A stretch of DNA of 13,003 nucleotides, taken from positions 1 to 13,003 of the forward strand of contig JAHENP010000060.1 of assembly GCA_018609965.1 (NCBI GenBank), written 5' to 3'. A model generated the notes under the pieces. It had not been told where the DNA came from. It made no database searches and saw only the letters and a program-made list of their open reading frames with translations. The translations under genes were made by a program, and so were the position numbers. The first letter of the stretch is position 1; every line of letters starts with the position of its first letter. Below are positions 1 to 6,760 of the stretch, in pieces. The stretch is from Haloferacaceae archaeon. GTDB lineage: Archaea; Halobacteriota; Halobacteria; Halobacteriales; Haloferacaceae.

Positions 1-731
1 GCCGCCGGCAGCTTCCCGTCCGGGAACCCGCCCATCGCCATCGGCGCGAGCGCATCCCGGGTGCCGGCGCGGTCGTCGAACCGCTCGACGGAGAGCGCGT
101 CTCGGTCGGCACGCGCGTAGTCGAAGGCGACCGACAGCGTCGCCGGCTCCTCGAACCGGTCACGGAACCCCCCGGTGCGACGAGTCCGAACGGCACCGAC
201 GGTCACGTCGACGGTGTAGCTCCCGTCACCGGCCAACGAGAAGTTGCCGCCGTAGTGGAACCCCATCGTCTGTGACAACATCGGGTACACCACCTCCTGG
301 GTGACGAGTTCACCGTCCCGTTCGATCGCCACCTCCACACCCGTCTCCGGGAGGATACTCCCGGTCTCGGGGTCCCAGACGGTCGCCATCAGGTGAACGT
401 CGTCGTCTGGCTCGGCGTCGGTTCGTGCGGTGTCGTCGCCGTTGACGTTCCAGAACCGGTGGGCGTACGAGTACGTCACCGCAACGGCGTAGTCGTCGGT
501 CTCCGCGCGGCCGAGCATCCCCATCCCCTCGGAGTGACCGGGGACGTACACCGCGCTCGGCCGGTCCTCGACGACCGGCGGCGGCGCGAACCCCGCCGAG
601 TCGAGTTGGAAGCCGAGACAGCCGGCCGTCGCCGCCGTCAGCCCGCTGCCGGCGGCCGCGAGAAACGCCCGTCGGCTGTGCCCGTCGGCTGGTGCACCGT
701 TCCGGCCACCCTGTCGACATCGCTCGTCCAT
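1..731 (-). CDS. p19/Tp34-like Fe2+ transport family Tat lipoprotein (3' end outside window)
   Basis: The gene starts at ATG 731 on the minus strand and runs off the left edge, so about 243 residues are visible. The N-terminus has a twin-arginine motif (S19-R20-R21-A-F-L), a hydrophobic stretch and a lipobox ending at Cys38 (ATAGC), so it should be exported by Tat and lipid-anchored outside the cell. The body resembles the p19/Tp34 iron-transport fold: a His/Met-rich segment (H66-S-E-G-M70-G-M72), 'YAHRFW', and 'GFHYGGNF' followed by 'GDGSYTVDV', which matches the HYGxN region of that family. Family members bind Fe2+ or Cu2+ outside the membrane and feed a permease. Iron as the substrate here is inferred from the family and from the Dyp/EfeB-like neighbour upstream. 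I believe this corresponds to a haloarchaeal DUF family (DUF7350), but I could not check that. I see no clear TATA box before the start. Confidence 0.75.
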   Translation of the reverse strand, partial: MDERCRQGGRNGAPADGHSRRAFLAAAGSGLTAATAGCLGFQLDSAGFAPPPVVEDRPSAVYVPGHSEGMGMLGRAETDDYAVAVTYSYAHRFWNVNGDDTARTDAEPDDDVHLMATVWDPETGSILPETGVEVAIERDGELVTQEVVYPMLSQTMGFHYGGNFSLAGDGSYTVDVTVGAVRTRRTGGFRDRFEEPATLSVAFDYARADRDALSVERFDDRAGTRDALAPMAMGGFPDGKLPA

Positions 732-830
732 ACCGACGCTACGGCTGTATCGTGGTGTGGATTCCGGTCGAGTCCCACACACTGGGAACGACACCGGAGA
801 GTGTAGCCGTGTGATCGCCACGGTTCGACA

Positions 831-1094
831 GTGACGACGAACCGACTCGTTACGGGTGTCACGGTCGTTGTCTGGGCGAGCCGGGCCGTCGCCCACACCG
901 GCCACGGGGCCGTCCACACCGTCGGCGGGTGGGCGAGTGTTGCGTTGTTGGGGCTCGCCGGAGCGGCCGTGCTCTCCGGTGTCGGCCGGCTGTACACCAC
1001 CGACGCCGTCTCTGGGTGGGGCGCGGGTGTCGGCGCGACGATCGGTCTCGCACTGCTGGTGACGGCGGGGCTGCTGGTGTGGCCGGTGGTCTGA
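831..1094 (+). CDS. Small membrane protein with HTGHG loop (unknown function)
   Basis: An 87-residue frame starts at GTG 831 and stops with TGA at 1092-1094. It is almost wholly hydrophobic, with three likely membrane segments at about residues 5-21, 32-51 and 62-87. Between the first two is a short loop 'AHTGHGAVH' with three histidines that could bind a metal. The first segment could instead be a signal peptide cleaved near Ala21-His22. It lies alone on the plus strand in the 385-base gap between the two leftward iron-type lipoprotein genes, divergent from the p19-like gene. The steady third-position GC and the hydrophobic pattern argue that it is real, but I do not recognise the family. 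No ATG start or clear promoter is visible, so the start is uncertain. A role in metal handling with its neighbours is a guess from position and histidines only. Confidence 0.55.
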   Translation: MTTNRLVTGVTVVVWASRAVAHTGHGAVHTVGGWASVALLGLAGAAVLSGVGRLYTTDAVSGWGAGVGATIGLALLVTAGLLVWPVV

Positions 1095-1115
1095 CCCGCT
1101 GCCCGGAGAGGCATG

Positions 1116-2396
1116 TCACCCGTCTGGCCGCGGGAGCGCCCGTTTCGCCCGCGGCGGCACCAGAAAGTACCCCCGGTGACGGACGAACACGTACTCCAAG
1201 ATCCCGTTGTTGACCCGTTGTCTGACCGCGGGGGTCGCCGCCGTCGCGTCGACACCGTTCATCGCCTGCCGGACGGCCTCGAACGCCGCGATGTCGCGTT
1301 GGAGCGACGGGAAGTGGAGACTCGCCACGCCGTCGTCGGTCGACTCGAAGTGGCGTCGGAGCAGTCGGACGTTGCCGTCCGCGTCGCGGTTGGCGCTGGC
1401 TGCCTTCTGTGCGTGGCCGACCCGGCCGTGTTCCTGTGCGACCTCGTCGAGATTCTCCAAGAACGCGTCGATCCCGCTGTCGGCGCCGAGTTCCCCGCCG
1501 ACCCCCTCGACGAGCCCCTGCTGGGCGTGTTGCGGGGAGAACAGCTCCGTCACCCGTTCGTCGTGGCTCTGTTCCTCGTACCAGTCGGCGAGCCGTTGGC
1601 GCCAGTTCGAGACCGCCTTGGTGGTCCCGCCCGCGAACGGACCCTGATCGAGCGTGACGTACCCCTCGGTCGCCTGGTTCTTGCGGAATCCCGCGACGAA
1701 CCCCATGAACAACGGCGCCGCCTCGGGGACCGGGTTGTCCGCGGGCACCCCCTCTAGGTCGTCCGCGCGGTCGCGTGGCATGCCGGCGCCGACGAACCCC
1801 GTCCGGCGGTCTGCGACCGCGACGGCGTCGGTCAGCGTCGGCACGGACACGCCGTTGGCCCGATCGCGGCGACCACGGAGCGCCTCCTCGGCAGCGAGCA
1901 ACGCCGCGGGACGGTCGGACGCGAGGTGGACAAGGAGATCCTGTTCGTCGAACGTCGGGGTCTCGAAGTCCGCCAACGGCCGCGGCCGCGGAAGGTCGAC
2001 CCCAGTCGGCCCCGCGCCGTACCGTTCGAAGTACGCCCGCGAGTACGCGACCGAGTGGAGTAAGCCCTCGCTGTCCCAGGCGAACGCGTCGTCGAGCGCG
2101 TCAAGGGCGGCCCCGACGCGTTCACGGGCCGCCTCCGTCGGTGGGTCATCCCCCGGCAGCTCACAGTAGAGCAACAGTTGGTGGCGCGGCAGTAACGTGT
2201 TGCCGTCGTCGTCCGTCCGGACGACGTCGTTCCACGCGTGTTGTCGCGCGGGGTGTGCGCCGGGGCCGTCGCCGGTCGGGATCGGCTCCGCCCCGCCGAA
2301 CCGGTCGAGACACGCCGACAGTGCCGCCACGCCGCCGGTCGCGACGGCGGCCTTGCAGAACTCTCGTCGCGGGAGCGAGTCGTCGAGGTCGGTCAC
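1116..2396 (-). CDS. Dyp-type peroxidase/EfeB-like Tat lipoprotein
   Basis: I chose GTG 2396 (426 residues) because it puts R10-R11-E-F-C-K and a lipobox ending at Cys29 (LSAC) at the very N-terminus, and because an AT-rich box lies about 24 bases upstream. GTG 2402 and ATG 2471 are also in frame but less likely. The protein follows Dyp-type peroxidase/EfeB order: 'LLHSVAYS' (about 112-119), 'DLLVHLASDRP' (153-163), 'FMGFVAGFRKNQ' (230-241), 'GGTTKAVSNW' (256-265), a putative proximal haem histidine H328 in 'GHAQKAASANR', 'RLLRRHF' (344-350) and 'HFPSLQRDIAAF' (361-372). EfeB is the Tat-exported haem peroxidase of the EfeUOB iron-uptake system. The usual GxxDG distal motif reads G232-F-V-A235-G, so the catalytic Asp is Ala. 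It may therefore bind haem without normal peroxidase chemistry. I recall a haloarchaeal DUF7405 of this kind, unverified. The p19-like gene lies 385 bases downstream. Confidence 0.75.
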   Translation of the reverse strand: MTDLDDSLPRREFCKAAVATGGVAALSACLDRFGGAEPIPTGDGPGAHPARQHAWNDVVRTDDDGNTLLPRHQLLLYCELPGDDPPTEAARERVGAALDALDDAFAWDSEGLLHSVAYSRAYFERYGAGPTGVDLPRPRPLADFETPTFDEQDLLVHLASDRPAALLAAEEALRGRRDRANGVSVPTLTDAVAVADRRTGFVGAGMPRDRADDLEGVPADNPVPEAAPLFMGFVAGFRKNQATEGYVTLDQGPFAGGTTKAVSNWRQRLADWYEEQSHDERVTELFSPQHAQQGLVEGVGGELGADSGIDAFLENLDEVAQEHGRVGHAQKAASANRDADGNVRLLRRHFESTDDGVASLHFPSLQRDIAAFEAVRQAMNGVDATAATPAVRQRVNNGILEYVFVRHRGYFLVPPRAKRALPRPDG

Positions 2397-2416
2397 GAAC
2401 ACACTCCGTGGCGGGC

Positions 2417-2424
2417 GGAAAAGC
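2417..2424 (-). promoter_or_regulatory. TATA-like box for the Dyp/EfeB-like gene
   Basis: On the minus strand this reads GCTTTTCC within an otherwise GC-only stretch. It is centred about 24 bases upstream of GTG 2396, the spacing of a haloarchaeal leaderless promoter. The box supports GTG 2396 over the more upstream starts. It is judged by spacing and base contrast only. Confidence 0.4.
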
Positions 2425-2472
2425 GGGTTGCGGTCGTTCCCACTGGCGGGGACCGACGGAGGCGAGACCAAC

Positions 2473-2480
2473 TTCTTAGC
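2473..2480 (+). promoter_or_regulatory. TATA-like box for the UspA gene
   Basis: The sequence TTCTTAGC, preceded by CCAAC, is centred about 30 bases upstream of ATG 2506. The spacing suggests a leaderless or near-leaderless transcript. An AGGAG sits directly against the start codon (2501-2505), too close to act as a normal ribosome binding site. The divergent Dyp-like gene has its own box about 55 bases away, so the two promoters share a compact 109-base region between the start codons. Confidence 0.5.
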
Positions 2481-2505
2481 CCGTGGGCGTCGTAGGGGTC
2501 AGGAG

Positions 2506-3369
2506 ATGTACGACGAGATCCTACTGCCGGTCGACGGGAGCGACGAGGCAGCAGCGACAGTGTCACACGTGGCCGACCTGGCGAACTGGGCGGACGCGAC
2601 AGTTCGCGTCCTGTACGTCGCCGACACGACCCGCGACAGTGTCACCGTCATCGACGGGCAGGTCGTCGACGCGCTCGTCCGGGAGGGGGAACGCGCCGTC
2701 GAGTCGGTCGCCGAGACGGTGGTGTCACAGGGCGTCGACTGCCAGACGGACGTGTTGCAGGGGGACCCTGCGCCGACAATCGTGGAGTACGCCGCGGAGT
2801 TCGGGAGCGATCTGATCGTGACCGCGACCCGCGGGCGAGAGGGGTTGTCTCGACTCGGCGGGAGTGTGAGCGAACGAGTCGTCCGGCTGTCGTCTGTTCC
2901 GGTGCTCACGACACGGCGGGAGTCCGACGAACGGCTCGTGTTCCCCTACGAGGCGGTGCTCGTTCCGACAGACGGGAGCGAGGCCGCACGGATCGCGGCC
3001 GACCACGCCACCTCGTTGGCGGGGGCACTCGACGCGACCGTCCACGCGCTGTCGGTCGTCGACGACTCCGTGCTCGGGCTCGACATCAGGGAGACGACCG
3101 GTGCAGACGACGAACAGACAGCCCGCGAGGCCGTCGAGACGGTTGTCGACATCGCCGAGGCGAACGGGGTACGCGACACCGTCCAGGCCGTCAAACAGGG
3201 TAAACCGGCCGAAGTGATCGCCGACTACGTCGAGACGAACGGCGTCGACGCCGTCGGGATGGGAACGACCGGCCGTCGCGGCACGGAGCGTATCCTCCTC
3301 GGGAGCGTGAGTGAGGTGACCGTCCGCACCGCGCCGGTTCCAGTGTTCACCGTCGGCGACGGGGCGTAG
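2506..3369 (+). CDS. Two-domain universal stress protein (UspA family)
   Basis: The 287-residue protein contains two UspA domains in tandem, about residues 1-137 and 147-285. Each opens with the typical strand and 'P-x-D-G-S' turn ('ILLPVDGSDEA' and 'VLVPTDGSEA'). The second domain has a perfect ATP-binding motif, G253-T-T-G256, nine residues, then G266-S267. In the first domain the same place reads A107-T-R-G110, eight residues, then G119-S120, so its first Gly is missing and the spacing is one shorter. Nucleotide binding may therefore be confined to the second half. UspA proteins are cytoplasmic stress proteins that bind ATP or other ligands and modulate partners. Here the gene is followed after 51 bases by a CNNM-type transporter with CBS domains on the same strand, so the two are probably co-transcribed, which suggests a regulatory pair for ion homeostasis. 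The start follows the TATA-like box about 30 bases upstream. Confidence 0.93.
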   Translation: MYDEILLPVDGSDEAAATVSHVADLANWADATVRVLYVADTTRDSVTVIDGQVVDALVREGERAVESVAETVVSQGVDCQTDVLQGDPAPTIVEYAAEFGSDLIVTATRGREGLSRLGGSVSERVVRLSSVPVLTTRRESDERLVFPYEAVLVPTDGSEAARIAADHATSLAGALDATVHALSVVDDSVLGLDIRETTGADDEQTAREAVETVVDIAEANGVRDTVQAVKQGKPAEVIADYVETNGVDAVGMGTTGRRGTERILLGSVSEVTVRTAPVPVFTVGDGA

Positions 3370-3407
3370 TCGTTTCAGTTGGTGGAGACGGCCGCCGCTT
3401 TCTCCAC

Positions 3408-3412
3408 GGAGG
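3408..3412 (+). promoter_or_regulatory. Shine-Dalgarno GGAGG for the CNNM-type gene
   Basis: GGAGG lies eight bases before GTG 3421 and twenty before ATG 3433. This spacing is what points to GTG 3421 as the start. It also fits an internal operon gene translated from the UspA transcript rather than from a leaderless start of its own. Confidence 0.5.
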
Positions 3413-3420
3413 AACCACCA

Positions 3421-4527
3421 GTGGGCGGTGAGATGGAGACAGTCGAGATCGTCGTCAGACTCGTCGCAGGCCTCGGGCTGATCCTCGCGAACGGGTTCTT
3501 TGTCGCTATCGAGTTTGCACTGACCCGGGCGCGGCAGTTCACCGAGTCGGAGTTCCTCGACGGGAGCGGTCGGTTGGAACGCGCGTGGGAGATGACACAG
3601 GATCTGGAACTGTATCTGACAACCTGTCAGGTTGGGATCACCGCCTCCAGCATCGCCGTCGGAATCGTCGCGGAGCCGGCGTTGGCGGCGTTGTTCGAGC
3701 CGTTGTTCGGCGGCACCGCGCTGGCGTCGATCGGTGCCGGCGCGCTGATCGCGTACTTCATCATCAACCTGGTCCACCTCACACACGGTGAACAGACGCC
3801 GACGTATCTCGGCGTCGAACGGTCGCGGTTCGTCTGCCGGTACGGTGCCGCGCCGCTCCACTACTTCTACGTGGTGATCTCGCCGCTGATCAAGCTCGGC
3901 GACTGGGTGGCGAAAGGCACCCTCTCCCTGTTCGGCATCGAGATGACCGGCGCGTGGCTCGAAGCCGAAGAAGACGCCATCGAGTCGCGCGCACAGCTCC
4001 GCACCCGGCTGTCGTCGTTGCTGGAGGAGGGTGAACTGTCCAACGAACGCCGTGAAGAGGTGCTCCACGCGTTGGAGGCCGGGCGGACGGAGGTGCGCGA
4101 GGAGATGACCGCCGAGGAGAACGTGACGTTCCTCTCGACGGCCGCCACACCCGAGGAGAATCTCCGCCGGATCGCCGAGACACCACACGTCCGGTACCCG
4201 TTGGTCGGGGAGAGCGTCGACGAGTTCGTCGGGATCGTCTACGTCCCGAGTGTGATCGGCCAGACGGAGGAACTGCGGGCGGGCGAGATCGGCTTCGCAG
4301 AACTGGCGGCGCCGCCGATGACCATCTCCGCGGACACGTCGGTCAGTGACGCCGTCGACCGGTTCCAAGCCGAGAGTCAGGAACTCGCGTTGGTGTTGTC
4401 GGACGGTACGGTGGTCGGGGTGCTCACCGCGACGGACGCGTTGGAGACGGTGATGGGTGAACTGGAGGACCCGTTGGACACCGCCGAGCCACACCCTGCC
4501 GGCCGGGACGACGTGGCGCCGAGCTGA
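3421..4527 (+). CDS. CNNM/DUF21 membrane protein with CBS pair
   Basis: From GTG 3421 the protein has 368 residues; ATG 3433 would remove four. The first 180 residues form the CNNM (DUF21) membrane domain: 'LILANGFFVAIEFAL' at about 20-34, 'QVGITASSIAVGIVAEP' at 70-86, and further hydrophobic segments near 100-119 and 142-160. After it come a charged linker and two CBS motifs (about 228-285 and 297-347), which usually bind adenine nucleotides. CNNM/CorC proteins move or regulate Mg2+ and related divalent cations across the membrane. The C-terminal CorC_HlyC domain of many bacterial members is absent. The family's conserved GExxPK stretch reads G123-E-Q-T-P-T128 here, so the Lys is lost. This may mark a haloarchaeal subfamily with altered function. 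It shares an operon with the preceding UspA gene. Confidence 0.88.
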   Translation: MGGEMETVEIVVRLVAGLGLILANGFFVAIEFALTRARQFTESEFLDGSGRLERAWEMTQDLELYLTTCQVGITASSIAVGIVAEPALAALFEPLFGGTALASIGAGALIAYFIINLVHLTHGEQTPTYLGVERSRFVCRYGAAPLHYFYVVISPLIKLGDWVAKGTLSLFGIEMTGAWLEAEEDAIESRAQLRTRLSSLLEEGELSNERREEVLHALEAGRTEVREEMTAEENVTFLSTAATPEENLRRIAETPHVRYPLVGESVDEFVGIVYVPSVIGQTEELRAGEIGFAELAAPPMTISADTSVSDAVDRFQAESQELALVLSDGTVVGVLTATDALETVMGELEDPLDTAEPHPAGRDDVAPS

Positions 4528-4609
4528 TCGGCGCGGGGAGTGGTTGTCGGTCGCTCGCTCGCCGTCGTCACTCGGTTCTCATCGCCGACTCACATCACGC
4601 CGTCGTTGT

Positions 4610-5029
4610 TCACTCGTCGTCTGCGTCACCGAGCGCGTCCGCGGCGGCACCAAACACCGGGAGCACACGCTTCACCGCGGCGCCGTCGGGGACGAACACG
4701 AGCGTCTGTGGCGGAGTGACAGCCTTCGGACGGCTGCGGAGTCCAGCCCCGTCTGCGGCCTCGGCGGCGACAGCCGGGAGGTCGGGCGCGGCGTCGACTG
4801 CGCGGAAGGCGGCGTGGGCACGGTCTGGGTGGACCGCGACCGTCGCGACCGGCGTCTGGTCGCCGTCGCGGGCGAGTACGACGCGGTAGGCACGCGTACC
4901 GTCCGGCGACGGCTCCACGTCGGGGTCGGCGTCGACAACCGCGAACGGCGGCCGGACGGCGTCACTCGACAGCTCCGAGGCGAGCAACTGGGCAGTTCGG
5001 ACCCCATCGTCAAGCCGTTCCTCGACCAT
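4610..5029 (-). CDS. Conserved-looking protein of unknown function, coupled to DUF2240 gene
   Basis: This 139-residue, acidic, soluble protein starts at ATG 5029, and its A is also the last base of the TGA stop of the DUF2240 gene (TGATG). It is thus the second gene of a two-gene operon and probably depends on translational coupling. I do not recognise the family. It begins with a helix ('RLDDGVRTAQLLASEL'), then a strand-rich part ('AYRVVLARDG', 'PVATVAVHPDR', residues 47-70), an alanine-rich helix (71-92), and 'GLRSRPKAVTPPQTLVFV' (96-113) before a last helix and acidic tail. It has no signal peptide, membrane segment or Cys/His cluster. The alternating pattern suggests a small alpha/beta fold. 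Its job is unknown beyond its link to DUF2240. Confidence 0.7.
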   Translation of the reverse strand: MVEERLDDGVRTAQLLASELSSDAVRPPFAVVDADPDVEPSPDGTRAYRVVLARDGDQTPVATVAVHPDRAHAAFRAVDAAPDLPAVAAEAADGAGLRSRPKAVTPPQTLVFVPDGAAVKRVLPVFGAAADALGDADDE

Positions 5030-5535
5030 CAGTCGGCACCTCCGGCGGTGGCGTTCCCCTCGGTTCCGTCCCCGCCCGCGTCACTCCCGTTGTCGAGCGC
5101 CTCTGCCCGGGTGGCGGTGGCGGCGTCCGCGACCGCGACGCCGCGTTCACGCGCGACCAGAATCGCGGCCGTCTCCAGAGTCACCCCGACCGTACTCTGC
5201 CGTTCGTTGGCGGCCGCGACCGCCTCGCGTTTGTCGACGCCGGCGGCGACGAGTTTGTCGATCACACGCTCGAAGGTGGACTGCTCGGTGAGCACGTCAG
5301 ACTCCGGCGTGAAGTTCTGCGGCACCGACACCGTGGTGGGGTCGAACGTCGCCCGCAGGTCGTCGTCCTCGTAGACGAGCAGCCCGCGTCCCTCGGCGAC
5401 ATCGACGAGTCGTTTGGCCTGGTCCGGCGAGAACCAGTCTCTGTCGAGCGACAACGCGACGACGAACTCCCCTTCCCCCATCTCGCGGCTGCCGGCGGCC
5501 CGGAACGGCACCGCGACGGTCGTCTTCAGACTCAC
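5029..5535 (-). CDS. DUF2240 family protein
   Basis: The start is GTG 5535, giving a 168-residue protein beginning 'MSLKTTVAVPFRAAG'; the upstream ATG 5562 lies inside the probable promoter. I recognise the family from its N-terminal block 'FVVALSLDRDWFSPDQAKRLVDVAEGRGLL' spread over residues 24-53, which is characteristic of archaeal DUF2240 proteins. This block looks like a winged-helix or helical adaptor fold. A second helical part follows (about 86-141, 'STFERVIDKLVAAGVDKREAV'), then a low-complexity, Gly/Asp/Ala-rich tail. The molecular role of the family is not known to me. The next gene overlaps the stop by one base, so the two are expressed together. A TATA-like box about 27 bases upstream suggests a leaderless transcript. 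Confidence 0.87.
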   Translation of the reverse strand: MSLKTTVAVPFRAAGSREMGEGEFVVALSLDRDWFSPDQAKRLVDVAEGRGLLVYEDDDLRATFDPTTVSVPQNFTPESDVLTEQSTFERVIDKLVAAGVDKREAVAAANERQSTVGVTLETAAILVARERGVAVADAATATRAEALDNGSDAGGDGTEGNATAGGAD

Positions 5536-5558
5536 ACCACCGGCTCCGGCCGGCGACG

Positions 5559-5566
5559 GCAAAAGC
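5559..5566 (-). promoter_or_regulatory. TATA-like box for the DUF2240 operon
   Basis: On the minus strand this reads GCTTTTGC in a GC-rich surround, centred about 27 bases upstream of GTG 5535. The sequence closely resembles the GCTTTTCC box upstream of the Dyp-like gene, so the pattern recurs within this window. It supports the GTG 5535 start. Confidence 0.4.
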
Positions 5567-5662
5567 CCGCCCCTCCGGTTCGACCGTCGACGCTCGATCC
5601 ACCCCCCAGTTGTCGCCCCCGGCCGAGACGCTCCCCGTACCCACCCGACCGTCAGCCGGAGT

Positions 5663-5675
5663 TACTTTAATCTAC
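5663..5675. promoter_or_regulatory. Isolated AT-rich box in the divergent region
   Basis: The stretch ACTTTAATCTACT is one of few AT-rich runs here. It lies about 100 bases before the HTH gene and about 130 bases before the DUF2240 gene, too far for the core promoter of either. It could be a regulator site, an alternative promoter giving a longer 5' leader, or the promoter of a small RNA. Nothing else in the 235-base gap (5536-5770) looks like a gene. Confidence 0.3.
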
Positions 5676-5737
5676 TCACACGCCGCGCCCGCAATCCGCC
5701 GGACGAGACGGTGACGCAGTGTTCCCCGTCGTCAGAA

Positions 5738-5746
5738 AGTTTATCA
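5738..5746 (+). promoter_or_regulatory. TATA box of the HTH regulator gene
   Basis: AGTTTATCA is centred 28 bases upstream of ATG 5771, and AGAAAG before it could serve as the BRE. This is a typical leaderless haloarchaeal promoter and fixes the start of the regulator. Confidence 0.7.
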
Positions 5747-5770
5747 ACGAAGACCTTGGTAGGGTAGTGT

Positions 5771-6745
5771 ATGTCCCGTGAGGCGTTGTTAGAGAACGTG
5801 ACCGCGCTGCTCGCAGACGCGGGATTCCTGACGAGCGATCGGTGCGCGGTTCGCCCGCGGGGGTTCGATCTCGCCGCCCGATCCGGCGAGGACCTGTTGT
5901 TGATCAAGGTGTTGGGGAACGTCGACGCGTTCGACGCCGCGACCGGGGGGGAGATGCGCCGGCTCGGGCGGTATCTCTCGGCGACGCCGTTGGTCGTCGG
6001 CTTACGGACCCGCGACGAGGATCTCAAGCCCGGCGTGGTGTACTTCCGGCACGGCGTGCCGGCGATCCACCCGGACACGTTGTACGATCTGGTGATCGAG
6101 AACGTCCCGCCGTTGATCTACGCCGCCCCCGGCGGGCTGTACGTCAACATCGACGGTGATCTCGTCGCCGACGAACGTGAGGACCGCGGCTGGAGTCTCG
6201 GTCGGCTGGCGGACGAACTCGGCGTTTCCCGCCGCACCGTCGCGAAGTACGAAGACGGGATGAACGCCTCCGTCGAGGTGGCGGTGAAGCTCGAAGAGAT
6301 GTTCGACAAGCCGTTCTCCGACCCGGTGTCCGTGTTGGAGGGTGCCGAAAAGGTGCGCGACGGGGAGCCGGACCCCGACGAGCCGGAGGCGGACCCGGAC
6401 CCGGCCGCAGAGCGGGTCCACGCCGTCCTGTCGGCCGCGGGGTTCGTCGTCCACCCCACCGAGCGGGCGCCGTTCGACACCGTCGGCGAGGACGACGGCG
6501 GCGTCGAGTTCACCCTGTTGTCGAGTCACGCCGCGTTCACCAGCGCGGCGGAGAAACGCGCCCGGCTGATGGCCTCGATCGGTCGTGTCACCCGCACCCG
6601 GGCGGTCTTTTTCACCGACGACGCCGACCGGGAGTCCGTCGACGGCACCGCCGTGGTCGGGCTGTCGGATCTGGACGATTCGGACGACCCCGACCGGTTG
6701 CGGGATCTCATCCGCGAACGGTCGGAGAAACCCCAAGAGGCGTAG
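5771..6745 (+). CDS. Archaeal HTH-type transcriptional regulator (cro/C1 HTH, MF_00584-like)
   Basis: This 324-residue cytoplasmic protein has three parts. Residues 1-125 form an N-terminal domain with '[18 protein letters not shown]' (31-48), where the D33...LLLIK46 pattern recalls the PD-(D/E)xK nuclease fold, probably without activity. Residues about 131-185 hold a cro/C1-type helix-turn-helix, with '[19 protein letters not shown]' at 145-163. After an acidic, Pro-rich linker (193-213) the C-terminal domain (about 214-312) shows alpha/beta alternation. The layout and length match the widespread archaeal family annotated by HAMAP as putative HTH-type transcriptional regulatory protein, whose targets are not well known. 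The TATA box 28 bases upstream suggests leaderless transcription. Its stop faces that of the lipoprotein gene with only 15 bases between, so terminators must overlap coding sequence or be very short. Confidence 0.9.
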   Translation: MSREALLENVTALLADAGFLTSDRCAVRPRGFDLAARSGEDLLLIKVLGNVDAFDAATGGEMRRLGRYLSATPLVVGLRTRDEDLKPGVVYFRHGVPAIHPDTLYDLVIENVPPLIYAAPGGLYVNIDGDLVADEREDRGWSLGRLADELGVSRRTVAKYEDGMNASVEVAVKLEEMFDKPFSDPVSVLEGAEKVRDGEPDPDEPEADPDPAAERVHAVLSAAGFVVHPTERAPFDTVGEDDGGVEFTLLSSHAAFTSAAEKRARLMASIGRVTRTRAVFFTDDADRESVDGTAVVGLSDLDDSDDPDRLRDLIRERSEKPQEA

Positions 6746-6760
6746 CCGCCCCGTCGGGAG

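Noticed and set aside
2397..2471. Upstream ATG 2471 as start of the Dyp-like protein
   Set aside because: It would push the Tat motif to residue 35 and cover the TATA-like box; GTG 2396 gives a normal signal peptide.
2725..4494. Long open frame (589 codons) on the minus strand opposite the UspA and CNNM genes
   Set aside because: It lies fully antisense to two recognised proteins, its translation is Arg/His/Asp-rich with no family resemblance, and GC-rich haloarchaeal genes routinely leave such frames open.
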